Assembly (NCBI RefSeq): GCF_032380675.1
Contig: NZ_JAWDIX010000005.1
Span: 62,001-126,000 of the forward strand
Origin: Anaerolentibacter hominis
Lineage (GTDB): Bacteria > Bacillota > Clostridia > Lachnospirales > Lachnospiraceae
Length of the DNA stretch: 64,000 nucleotides
Direction: 5' to 3'
Shown one piece after another: positions 34,853-43,126 of the stretch (its first letter is position 1; every line of letters begins with the position of its first letter). A program made the position numbers and the translations under genes. The notes under the pieces are model-generated. The model saw nothing but the letters and a program-made list of their open reading frames with translations, searched no databases and was not told where the DNA came from.

Positions 34853-37474
34853 TTGTCACCACACAGTGAACCATTGGAACAGATTCTGTCAGAATTGAAA
34901 ACGAATGAAGCAAGAGGACTTACTGCGGCGCAGGTGCAGGAATACATTCAGAAGTTCGGAGAAAATAGACTGAAGGAGAAGAAAAAGAAGTCAAATCTGA
35001 GACGCTTTCTGGAACAGTTTAAGGATGTGATGATTTTAATCCTGATCGCTGCGGCTGTGGTATCCTTTGTGATCGCGTGCTATGAAGGGGAGCCGAAGGA
35101 ATTCTTTGAGCCGGTGCTGATTCTGCTCATTGTGGTCATGAATGCAGTGATGGGGATGATGCAGGAGAGCAAGGCAGAGAAGGCATTAGACGCCCTTAAA
35201 AGTTTGTCTGCGCCCCATGCGAGGGTAATCCGTGATGGAAAGGAACAGGTAATTGATGCCGTTCATCTGGTGCCGGGAGATATTATTAAACTGGAGGCAG
35301 GAGACTTTATACCTGCGGACGCCAGACTGATTCATTCTGTCAGTCTGAAAGCGGAAGAATCCGCGCTGACCGGAGAGTCGGTTCCTTCGGAAAAATCAGC
35401 GGATACAGCGGTTGCCGGAAATGCGCCTCTGGGAGACCGGAGCAATATGGTCTTTTCCGGATGCAGCGTTACTTACGGAACGGCAGTGGCCGTCGTCACC
35501 GCCACTGGCATGAATACGGAGATGGGCAGAATAGCTAATCTGCTGGAGGGGGAGGAAGAAACACAGACCCCCCTGCAGAAAAAGCTGGCTAATCTGGGGA
35601 AATATCTGGGAATCATGGCTCTTGCGGCCTGCGGTATTATATTTGTCATTGGCCTGATGAATGGCATCCCGGTGATGGAGATATTCATGACCGCGGTCTC
35701 TCTGGCAGTTTCTGCGATACCGGAAGGGCTTCCTGCTATTGTCACGATTGTACTGTCCATCGGCGTACAGCGGATGGTGAAAAAGAATGCTATTATACGA
35801 CGGCTTCCCGCGGTAGAAACCCTGGGCAGCGCGTCTATCATTTGTTCTGATAAAACCGGTACACTGACCCAGAACCGGATGACTCTGGTGAAGGGTTATG
35901 TGGATGGGGAGAAAGAGATGGAGGAGATCGGCAGCAGCAATACGGAGCAGATCCGCAGACTGCTGATGTATGCCACTCTGTGTTCCGACGGCTCGGTTGT
36001 TGTGGAGGACGGGAAGGAAAAACACATTGGGGACCCGACGGAAACCTCTATTGTGCTGGCGGCACTTCGAAACGGCATGGAGAAAGAGGAATTAAACCGT
36101 TCCTGTCCCAGGCTGGCGGAACTGCCCTTTGATTCTGACAGAAAGCTGATGACTTCTGTGAATCGTATTGACGGGGAGCTGATTGTCATTGTAAAGGGAG
36201 CCTTTGACGTGATGTCCTCCCGCTGTGTGGGCGGAAATATTGACCGGGCAAGGGAGCTTACGGAAGAGATGAGCCGCGAGGCTCTGAGAGTGCTGGCGGT
36301 AGGCTATAAGAAAATTGACGCTCTGCCTTCGGAACCTACATCGGAGGATCTGGAAAATGGACTGACCCTGATGGGGCTGGTGGGAATGATAGATCCGCCG
36401 AGACCGGAGGTTAGGGATGCTGTTGCGGTCTGCCGCAGGGCAGGGATCAAACCGGTTATGATTACCGGGGATCATGTAGTGACGGCATCGGCAATTGCAA
36501 AGGATCTGGGTATTTTTGAGGAGGGCGATGAGGCGGTTACCGGCGCTGAACTGGACGCTATGTCAGACGGAGAACTCAATGAGCGTGTCCGCCGCATCAG
36601 CGTCTACGCCAGAGTATCTCCTGAAAATAAGATCCGTATCGTAAAAGCGTGGCAGACCCAGGGCGAGGTGGTGTCCATGACCGGGGACGGAGTGAATGAC
36701 GCACCCGCACTAAAGGCCGCTGATATCGGCTGCGCTATGGGTATCACAGGCACCGATGTGGCGAAAGGCGCGGCGGATATGACGCTGACCGACGATAATT
36801 TCACCACTATTGTAGATGCCGTGAGAGAGGGCAGAGGCATCTATGCCAATATCAAGAAGGTGGTAGGCTTCCTGCTGGGCACTAATATCGGCGAGGTGGT
36901 CACCGTATTTGCAGCAATGCTTCTGTGGCATAAGAGCCCTCTTTTATCCATGCAGCTGCTCTGGATCAACTTGGTGACAGACAGTCTTCCTGCCGTGGCC
37001 CTGGGAATGGAAGCGGTGGAGTCCGATGTCATGGACTATCCGCCCAAATCCAGGAATGAGGGTATCTTTGCCAATGGTTTTGGGATAAGGACTGCACTTC
37101 AGGGACTGATGTTTGGAGCATTGTCTCTGTTTGCATTCCGATATGCCTGGAATACAACAGGAAGTGTGGAGGGCGGACGTACCCTGGCCTTTATGGTGCT
37201 GTCTCTATCGCAGATTGTGCAGGCATTTAATATGCGGTCGAACCATTCCCTGTTCAAAACCGGGTTTTTCGGCAACCGGAAGCTGAATATGGCAGCGCTG
37301 CTTTCTTTCGTTCTGGTGCTGCTAGTTCTGTTTACCCCGCTGTCTGTGGCATTTGGTCTGATACGGCTGGATGCGAGTCTGTACCTGGCGGGATTGGGAC
37401 TGTGCCTGGTGCCTCTGGTCGTTATGGAGCTCTCGAAAGCATTTGGCCTGATTAAACATGAAGGAGGAAAGTAG
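34853..37474 (+). CDS. P-type ATPase, P2A calcium-pump type (TTG start)
   Basis: An 873-residue membrane pump that couples ATP hydrolysis to cation export, most likely Ca2+. It has an N-terminal cation-ATPase domain, actuator loop ALTGESVPSEK, phosphorylation site SDKTGTLT (Asp333), PEGLPA in transmembrane helix 4 (IPEGLPAIVTIVLSIGVQRM), and the hinge TGDGVNDAPALKAADIG, with about ten transmembrane helices. The VNxxxD-type WINLVTDSLPA in helix 6 fits P2A pumps. The start is TTG at 34853, eight bases after GGGAGG; an in-frame ATG at 34787 would lie inside the MITE. The following small gene is three bases downstream. Confidence 0.88.
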   Translation: MSPHSEPLEQILSELKTNEARGLTAAQVQEYIQKFGENRLKEKKKKSNLRRFLEQFKDVMILILIAAAVVSFVIACYEGEPKEFFEPVLILLIVVMNAVMGMMQESKAEKALDALKSLSAPHARVIRDGKEQVIDAVHLVPGDIIKLEAGDFIPADARLIHSVSLKAEESALTGESVPSEKSADTAVAGNAPLGDRSNMVFSGCSVTYGTAVAVVTATGMNTEMGRIANLLEGEEETQTPLQKKLANLGKYLGIMALAACGIIFVIGLMNGIPVMEIFMTAVSLAVSAIPEGLPAIVTIVLSIGVQRMVKKNAIIRRLPAVETLGSASIICSDKTGTLTQNRMTLVKGYVDGEKEMEEIGSSNTEQIRRLLMYATLCSDGSVVVEDGKEKHIGDPTETSIVLAALRNGMEKEELNRSCPRLAELPFDSDRKLMTSVNRIDGELIVIVKGAFDVMSSRCVGGNIDRARELTEEMSREALRVLAVGYKKIDALPSEPTSEDLENGLTLMGLVGMIDPPRPEVRDAVAVCRRAGIKPVMITGDHVVTASAIAKDLGIFEEGDEAVTGAELDAMSDGELNERVRRISVYARVSPENKIRIVKAWQTQGEVVSMTGDGVNDAPALKAADIGCAMGITGTDVAKGAADMTLTDDNFTTIVDAVREGRGIYANIKKVVGFLLGTNIGEVVTVFAAMLLWHKSPLLSMQLLWINLVTDSLPAVALGMEAVESDVMDYPPKSRNEGIFANGFGIRTALQGLMFGALSLFAFRYAWNTTGSVEGGRTLAFMVLSLSQIVQAFNMRSNHSLFKTGFFGNRKLNMAALLSFVLVLLVLFTPLSVAFGLIRLDASLYLAGLGLCLVPLVVMELSKAFGLIKHEGGK

Positions 37475-37477
37475 AAC

Positions 37478-37729
37478 ATGTTAGAATATAAGTATGATAC
37501 ACAGCTTTTGATTGAAGGAGAAAACCTTTCTGAGGATGATATTACGGAATATATTACAGAACACATCCAGGGCGACTGCCTGCTGGCTGTAGGAGATGAA
37601 GAATTGATCAAAATTCATTTCCATACGAACACACCCTGGAAGGTGCTGGAATATGCGGCTTCTCTGGGCGAGGTTTATGATGTGGTGATAGAAAACATGC
37701 AGAGACAGTCGGACGGTCTGCAGGGTTAA
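37478..37729 (+). CDS. Stand-alone FakA/YloV-type domain, 83 residues
   Basis: A small protein resembling the domain that follows the DhaL kinase domain in fatty-acid kinase FakA (YloV): YDTQLLIEG, then GDCLLAVGDEELIKIHFHTNTPW, then YDVVIENM. FakA itself is over 500 residues, so this is either a free-standing derivative or a remnant. It starts three bases after the ATPase stop with AAGGAGG inside the ATPase end, so the two are translationally linked. The conserved HFHTN stretch is intact, which speaks against decay. Its function is unknown; binding of a small acidic ligand or a FakB-like partner is conceivable. Confidence 0.65.
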   Translation: MLEYKYDTQLLIEGENLSEDDITEYITEHIQGDCLLAVGDEELIKIHFHTNTPWKVLEYAASLGEVYDVVIENMQRQSDGLQG

Positions 37730-37743
37730 AATGTAAAACTTCA

Positions 37744-37778
37744 TTGACAGCTCAGCATGTAAGTGATATATTTATCAC
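37744..37778 (+). promoter_or_regulatory. Promoter with overlapping palindromic operator for the DUF3796/XRE pair
   Basis: TTGACA (37744-37749) and TATATT (37767-37772) are 17 bp apart. The perfect palindrome GTGATA-TATT-TATCAC (37763-37778) covers the -10 box, a placement typical of repressor sites. The XRE protein encoded downstream is the obvious candidate to bind it. Confidence 0.68.
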
Positions 37779-37813
37779 ATAATAAGACAAATACATCACT
37801 TTCGGAGGGCTAT

Positions 37814-38449
37814 ATGAAAAAGAAGAGATTCCATCTGTTAATCGTCCTTATTGTTTTAGAACTTGCGGCATGTGCCTATGACGTTATTTATAATGAATCC
37901 AGAATTGTAAAACCACTGGACCTGGCATCGTATCAGTTCCGGGCCGGTGACCTGCCCTTAATGGTAATGACCGTACTTCTGGTTTTGTATGTTATAATCC
38001 AGGCGATCCGCTATTTTGCAGAAAACCTGAAGAAGGGAAAGGTGCAGGAGGCCAACAGAACCCGAACGGTAAGCCCGCGCTTTGGCTGGTTCGGATTCTT
38101 CGGTCTGATCGGATTTTTGGGTATACCCGCGTATATCACACAGCAGCAGGTCTGGCCATTCTTTTTCTTTATTTTCTTCGGCTTTTTTGGTTTCTTCTAT
38201 GAGGGTAAATTGAGCAGTACGCTGATCGACGAGCGGTTTAAAGAAGAACAGATGCGGGCACAGCTGACGTCCTACAGACTGGGGTTCACCCTTTTATGGA
38301 TTGTAACCTGGTTTACCGGCGTTATGGGAGATCGGCTGCGCACAGATTATGTGGCGCTGATCTTTACGGTCGCATCCTCATTGATCATTGCACTTGTTTT
38401 ATTCTTAAACAACTACCTGCTTTATAAGTATGACACAGGGGAAGAATAA
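37814..38449 (+). CDS. DUF3796 family membrane protein
   Basis: A 211-residue integral membrane protein with about six hydrophobic segments and a Phe/Gly-rich core (GWFGFFGLIGFLGIPAYI and FFFFIFFGFFGFFYEGK). DUF3796 proteins are routinely encoded just before a small XRE-type regulator, as here. GGAGGG precedes ATG 37814; the longer in-frame start at 37763 would begin within the -10/operator. The function is unknown. The N-terminal segment ending AACAYD might be a signal anchor or lipobox-like sequence, though LAAC is followed by charged residues too late to be sure. Confidence 0.75.
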   Translation: MKKKRFHLLIVLIVLELAACAYDVIYNESRIVKPLDLASYQFRAGDLPLMVMTVLLVLYVIIQAIRYFAENLKKGKVQEANRTRTVSPRFGWFGFFGLIGFLGIPAYITQQQVWPFFFFIFFGFFGFFYEGKLSSTLIDERFKEEQMRAQLTSYRLGFTLLWIVTWFTGVMGDRLRTDYVALIFTVASSLIIALVLFLNNYLLYKYDTGEE

Positions 38450-38450
38450 G

Positions 38451-38657
38451 ATGGGGACGGAGAATTTTACCTGTAATCTGAAGAAATACCGGCAGCAGAA
38501 GGAAATGACCCAGGAGCAGCTGGCTAATCTGGTGGGAGTCAGGAGAGAGACGATTATGAGGCTTGAGAAAGCGCAGTACAATCCTTCTTTAAAACTGGCC
38601 ATTGATATATCCAGGGCGGTAGACGTGCCGATCGAAGAGCTGTTTATATTTGATTAA
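38451..38657 (+). CDS. Small XRE-family HTH regulator
   Basis: A 68-residue protein consisting only of a Cro/C1-type helix-turn-helix (LKKYRQQKEMTQEQLANLVGVRRETIMRLEK), with the PSLKLAIDISRAVDVPIEELF tail typical of the YgzD/Xre small regulators. It begins two bases after the DUF3796 stop; ATG 38451 has GGGGAAG upstream, and an in-frame ATG at 38430 overlaps the previous gene. It likely represses its own operon through the palindrome at 37763-37778. Confidence 0.85.
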   Translation: MGTENFTCNLKKYRQQKEMTQEQLANLVGVRRETIMRLEKAQYNPSLKLAIDISRAVDVPIEELFIFD

Positions 38658-38667
38658 TTAAGACAAT

Positions 38668-38712
38668 AAAAAAGAAGTGTCTGTGGAATCATTCCTCAGG
38701 TACTTCTTTTTT
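38668..38712. terminator. Bidirectional terminator between XRE gene and AI-2E-type permease gene
   Basis: AAAAAAGAAGT (38668-38678) pairs with ACTTCTTTTTT (38702-38712), with a further inner helix CTGTGGAA/TTCCTCAG. The A- and T-runs allow function on both strands between convergent genes. Confidence 0.88.
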
Positions 38713-38742
38713 ATAAACTTATTTATAACTTTACTGCAGCCG

Positions 38743-39882
38743 TTATTTTTCTGTTTGCAGCACATTCTTTTTTTCTTTTCTGTTCCGCACAAATTCTGAC
38801 GTCAGCTGATAGATGATTGCCATAACCGGCACTCCGAGAAGCATGCCCAGCACACCGCCCAGACCGCCGCCGATCATGACGCCGGCGAAAACCCAGAGGG
38901 CCGGCAGACCCATTTTGCTGCCGACAACCCTTGGATAGATCAGATCCCCTTCTACCTGCTGCAGGATGATGATAAATACGATAAACCAGAACGCTTTCAC
39001 CGGATTGATCATAAGCAGGATAAAGACGGCCGGTACACAGCCGATAATAGCACCCAGAATCGGAATGAGGCTGGTAACGCCGATAATCACACTGATAAGC
39101 AGGGCATAGTCAAATCGGAAAATGACCATACCGATAAAACAAAGGGAGCCTAAAACAAGAGCTTCCGTCACCTGCCCTTTGATAAAAAGAGTAAAGGTAC
39201 GGCCAGAGACCCTGCCTACATGCAGGACTTTATTTAAGACCTTTTCCGGCAGACAGGCGGCAAGCAGATCGTTGGCCTGTCTGAGCAGATGCTCCTTATC
39301 GGACAGTACATACACCGACACGATAAAAGACATCACCAGATTGACCACGCCCCGGACCGTGCCTGTGGCAAATCCCACCAGGTGGGGGAAGAGAGTCTGA
39401 ACCACGCTCACCCCGCCGTTGAAGAAGGACTTGATGTAGCTGTTGATCATATCTGCGTCTATCTGAGTAAAATCAATCTTGCTGAAATCAATTTTACTGA
39501 CCAGATCCCTGACAAAAGAATCCAGCTGGGCCAGATAATTATCCAGATTCATATAGAGCCGGTTGACGCTCTCACCCAGCTGCGGTATGAGAAACAGAAT
39601 AACAGCAGCCACAAAGCCAAACAGCAGCAGATAAGATAAAGCCAGAGAAATATATTTACCGGCCTTGCCCCTGCCAAAACGGAAATGGGAAAATAGTTTC
39701 CGGATAAAGCTGTACAGAATATTTACAACAAAGGCGATGGCCAGTCCTACCAGAAGAGGGGAGATCACCTGCAGAATCAGGCCCAGAAACGAACCGATAC
39801 GGTTAAAGTTTACCAGAACGCCTACAAATAGGACCAGCACAAACAGGATAAATATAATATCTTTTTTAAGTCGTTTATTCAT
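38743..39882 (-). CDS. AI-2E family transporter (putative permease)
   Basis: A 379-residue membrane protein with about eight hydrophobic segments and a long amphipathic region between helices 3 and 4 (residues 100-165), the layout of the AI-2E/PerM family. The conserved C-terminal half includes GVTSLIPILGAIIGCVPA and EGDLIYPRVVGSKMGLPALWV, both family hallmarks. Members export autoinducer-2-like or other solutes or act as Na+/H+ antiporters, so no substrate is assigned. The start codon overlaps the argH stop by one base (TGATG), hence it is co-translated with argH. Confidence 0.85.
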   Translation of the reverse strand: MNKRLKKDIIFILFVLVLFVGVLVNFNRIGSFLGLILQVISPLLVGLAIAFVVNILYSFIRKLFSHFRFGRGKAGKYISLALSYLLLFGFVAAVILFLIPQLGESVNRLYMNLDNYLAQLDSFVRDLVSKIDFSKIDFTQIDADMINSYIKSFFNGGVSVVQTLFPHLVGFATGTVRGVVNLVMSFIVSVYVLSDKEHLLRQANDLLAACLPEKVLNKVLHVGRVSGRTFTLFIKGQVTEALVLGSLCFIGMVIFRFDYALLISVIIGVTSLIPILGAIIGCVPAVFILLMINPVKAFWFIVFIIILQQVEGDLIYPRVVGSKMGLPALWVFAGVMIGGGLGGVLGMLLGVPVMAIIYQLTSEFVRNRKEKKNVLQTEK

Positions 39883-41255
39883 CAGATTCCCAGATACTCC
39901 TTATTTTTTTCCAGTACATCGAGCATGGCCTGCCTGCCCGGCGCACCAATGGTATTTCTGGTATTGACGCAGGTTTCCAGGCTGATTGCTTCATAGATAT
40001 CTTTCTGGAAAACAGGACATAAAGCCTGATACTCTTCCAGCGGAAGATCATCCAGAGAAATATCCTTCTTAAGACAGAGCAGCACCAGTTCACCTACAAT
40101 ACCGTGAGCGTCACGGAACGCAATCCCGTGTTTCACCAGATAGTCGGCCACATCAGTAGCATTGGTAAAGCCTTTCTTAGCGCTGCCTTCCATCTGATCC
40201 CTGCGAAAGGTAATGGTGGAGAGCATACCGGTAAACAGACCTACACAGCCCTTTACCGTATCAATCGCGTCAAAGGCCAGTTCTTTATCTTCCTGCATAT
40301 CTTTATTATAGGCCAGAGGGATACCTTTCATAGTCGTAAGCAGAGAGATCAGAGCGCCGTATACCCTGCCCGTCTTGCCCCGGACTAACTCGGCAATATC
40401 GGGATTTTTCTTCTGCGGCATAATGCTGCTTCCCGTGCTGTAGGAGTCATCCAGTTCCACAAACCGGTATTCATTGGAATTCCAGAGTATAATCTCTTCA
40501 CTGAACCGGCTTAAATGCATCATGACGACAGACAGCGCACTTAAGAATTCTATTAGATAATCCCTGTCTGATACGGAATCCATACTGTTTAAGGTGGGGC
40601 CGTCAAACCCCAGATACTCGGCGGTGAAATCCCGGTCCAGCGGATAGGTGGTTCCGGCCAGTGCACCGGCGCCCAGCGGACACAGATTCATCCTGTTGTA
40701 GATATCATCCAGACGGGAGCGGTCCCGCTTAAACATTTCAAAATAAGCCCCCATATGATGGGAGAGGGTAATCGGCTGCGCTTTCTGCAGATGGGTGAAT
40801 CCAGGCATATAAGTATCCAGATTCTCTGTCATCAGTTTATAGAGAACGATCATCAGTTCCTTCAGAAGGCCGTCGATCTCTTCCAGCTCGTCCCGGATAT
40901 AAAGCTTCATATCCAGGGCAACCTGATCATTGCGGCTCCGGCCGGTATGCAGCTTCTTGCCGGTCTCGCCGATCCGTTCAATCAGATGTTCTTCCACAAA
41001 GCTGTGGATATCCTCGGCAGAGGTATCGAATTCCAGGGCGCCGGTTTCAATATCATGTTTGATTTCCACAAGTCCGGCGATGATATCATCCCTTTCCTCA
41101 TCTGTAAGTATTCCCTGTTTTGCCAGCATTGTTACGTGGGCGATACTGCCCTCGATATCCTGCCTGTAAAATTTCTGGTCAAAAGAAATGGAAGCATTAA
41201 AATTATGTACCAGTTGATTTGTTTCTTTCGTGAAGCGTCCGCCCCATAATTTCAT
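39882..41255 (-). CDS. argH: Argininosuccinate lyase
   Basis: Cleaves argininosuccinate to arginine and fumarate; 457 residues, normal length. It opens KLWGGRFTKETNQLVHNFNASI, has HTGRSRNDQVALDMKLY near 105, and the superfamily signature GSSIMPQKKNPD near 275, whose Ser is the catalytic residue. No argG is adjacent. The AI-2E-type permease follows in the same transcript. A TTGCAA/TAAGAT promoter lies upstream. Confidence 0.95.
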   Translation of the reverse strand: MKLWGGRFTKETNQLVHNFNASISFDQKFYRQDIEGSIAHVTMLAKQGILTDEERDDIIAGLVEIKHDIETGALEFDTSAEDIHSFVEEHLIERIGETGKKLHTGRSRNDQVALDMKLYIRDELEEIDGLLKELMIVLYKLMTENLDTYMPGFTHLQKAQPITLSHHMGAYFEMFKRDRSRLDDIYNRMNLCPLGAGALAGTTYPLDRDFTAEYLGFDGPTLNSMDSVSDRDYLIEFLSALSVVMMHLSRFSEEIILWNSNEYRFVELDDSYSTGSSIMPQKKNPDIAELVRGKTGRVYGALISLLTTMKGIPLAYNKDMQEDKELAFDAIDTVKGCVGLFTGMLSTITFRRDQMEGSAKKGFTNATDVADYLVKHGIAFRDAHGIVGELVLLCLKKDISLDDLPLEEYQALCPVFQKDIYEAISLETCVNTRNTIGAPGRQAMLDVLEKNKEYLGI

Positions 41256-41366
41256 AAGAAAAATCCCTCATTTCGTAATAAACAATAGTCATTGGCAACA
41301 AGACGTTCCGGCTAGTCCGGCCTGCCTGTTATGAGTTGTAAGTCCTGCCGGAGCAGGTGTTTCTTT

Positions 41367-41395
41367 ATCTTAACCTGTTTTATCAAAGATTGCAA
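41367..41395 (-). promoter_or_regulatory. Promoter of argH
   Basis: On the minus strand, TTGCAA (41395-41390) and TAAGAT (41372-41367) are separated by 17 bp. The start site would fall near 41360, about 105 bases before argH. The leader contains CCGGCTAGTCCGG and CCTGC/GCAGG small hairpins. Confidence 0.65.
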
Positions 41396-41502
41396 CTATC
41401 CCCGGGTTTTACGGGGAATCCGGCATTAAAATTTAAAATGCGGGAATAAGCAAATGAAAAAAAGAAGATGATAGAAATCAGAGAGAAATTGAAGAAAGGC
41501 CG

Positions 41503-41524
41503 TTCTGCAGATGTATCTGCAGAA
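41503..41524. repeat. Perfect 22-nt inverted repeat before the carboxypeptidase gene
   Basis: Ten-base arms (41503-41512 and 41515-41524) around a GT centre, ending 19 bases before the ATG. It could be an operator or an mRNA hairpin; no T-run follows. Confidence 0.6.
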
Positions 41525-41543
41525 ATGGGAATGGTAGAGTATT

Positions 41544-43046
41544 ATGAATACGTATTATGAACGTTTACAGCCTTTTTTAGACCGCAGACTGGTGCTGTTT
41601 ACGGCGCAGGTGCTGTCCGACTGGGATAACCAGACGCTTGCTCCAAAAGAAAGCGTGGAGTACACAGCAAAGGTTCTGGGGCTGATGGCAAAAGAATATT
41701 ATCTGTGTCTGACGGACCCGGAGTTAACGCAGATTCTGGATAAACTCAAGACACCGAAGATCAGGGAACAGCTTACCGATAAGGAGAGGGCCATTTCTGA
41801 TTATCTGAAAAAAGAACAGGATCAGTTAAAGCCCATTCCTCTGAATGAATACCAGAAGAGCCAGGAACTGGTTGTTTCAGCGGGAGCTGCCTGGCAGAAA
41901 GCAAGAGAAAAGGATGATTTTTCCGAGTTTGCTCCATTTCTGGAGCAGATTGTTGATCTGAAGAGGCAGTTCGTTAAATACAGAAAAAAAGGAAAGAAAT
42001 CCGGATATGATATCTTATTGGAAGATTTTGAACCTGGATTTACTATGGAGAAGCTGGATCTTTTATTTAGCCGGATCAAGAAAGAACTCATACCCTTCAT
42101 GAAGGAAATCTGCAAAAAGGCGGAAGCGGTGCCAAAGACCTATGAACAAAAAAAATTCGATCCGGAAAAACAGAAAAGCTACTCCAAATTTTTAAGCCTT
42201 TATCTGGGGATGAACGAAAACAGGAGCGTATTTGGAGAAAGTGCCCATCCCTTTACAATTGCGCTCCATAATCATGATGTCAGGCTGACCAATGCATTTC
42301 CGGAGAAAGGGTTTGAACAGCCCCTATTTTCCATTATACATGAGACGGGACATGGCTTATATGAGCTGGGTATTGCCGATGAGCTGACCCAGACTCCCGT
42401 CGGAGAAGGGGCCTCTATGGGAATGCATGAATCCCAGTCCCGCTTTTTTGAAAATATGCTGGGCAAGACAGAGGCATTCTGGGAACCCTTATTTCCTAAA
42501 CTAAAAGAAATGTATCCGGAACAGCTGAAGGACCTGTCGCTGAACGATTTTATACTGGGGATAAACAAACCGATCCAGGGTCCGGTCAGAATCAACGCCG
42601 ATGAGCTGACCTATCCGGTGCACATCATGATCCGCTATGAACTGGAAAAGGATTTGATTTCCGGAAAATTAAAGGTGAAAGATCTTCCGAAAGCCTGGAA
42701 CAAAAAATATAAAGAATATCTGGATGTGACCGTGTCTTCCGATAAGGACGGCGTTCTTTCCGATGTCCACTGGTCAGGCGGTATGTTTGGCTATTTTCCC
42801 TCCTACGTGCTGGGAAGTGCGGCAGCAGCTCAGATCTATGACCATATCAGTACGGTTATGCCGGTAGAACAATATTTAAAAGATGGTAATATTCTCCCGA
42901 TCCGGGAATATTTAAGGGAGCATATCCACCAGTTCGGAGCGATGAGAAGTACCAACGAACTGCTGCTTGATATGACAGGAGAAGAGTTTAACCCAGACTA
43001 TTACATCCAGTATTTGAAAGAAAAATTCCGGAGCCTTTATGAATGA
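41544..43046 (+). CDS. M32 family metallocarboxypeptidase
   Basis: A 500-residue cytosolic zinc carboxypeptidase (thermostable carboxypeptidase 1 family), releasing C-terminal residues from peptides. The zinc site HETGH is at 266-270, with the downstream Glu in the ASMGMHESQSRFFEN segment near 296, which is a family hallmark. GMFGYFPSYVLGSAAAAQIY near 415 is also typical. There is no signal peptide. The ribosome-binding site is weak (GGTAGAG), unlike its neighbours. Confidence 0.92.
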   Translation: MNTYYERLQPFLDRRLVLFTAQVLSDWDNQTLAPKESVEYTAKVLGLMAKEYYLCLTDPELTQILDKLKTPKIREQLTDKERAISDYLKKEQDQLKPIPLNEYQKSQELVVSAGAAWQKAREKDDFSEFAPFLEQIVDLKRQFVKYRKKGKKSGYDILLEDFEPGFTMEKLDLLFSRIKKELIPFMKEICKKAEAVPKTYEQKKFDPEKQKSYSKFLSLYLGMNENRSVFGESAHPFTIALHNHDVRLTNAFPEKGFEQPLFSIIHETGHGLYELGIADELTQTPVGEGASMGMHESQSRFFENMLGKTEAFWEPLFPKLKEMYPEQLKDLSLNDFILGINKPIQGPVRINADELTYPVHIMIRYELEKDLISGKLKVKDLPKAWNKKYKEYLDVTVSSDKDGVLSDVHWSGGMFGYFPSYVLGSAAAAQIYDHISTVMPVEQYLKDGNILPIREYLREHIHQFGAMRSTNELLLDMTGEEFNPDYYIQYLKEKFRSLYE

Positions 43047-43126
43047 GAATCTGGTTTTATTCCATACTGTAGAATAGTGGCAAAAGAGAAAAAATACAGA
43101 AAAGTTATGATAGAAAGGAAAAATAT

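Noticed and set aside
34650..34913. An 87-residue minus-strand ORF across the MITE right half
   Set aside because: It runs through the inverted repeats and into the ATPase start, has no ribosome-binding site and no protein-like composition; it is a by-product of the repeat.
37478..37729. Frameshifted remnant of a full fakA
   Set aside because: No kinase-domain sequence is present upstream or downstream, and the small gene has its own strong ribosome-binding site.
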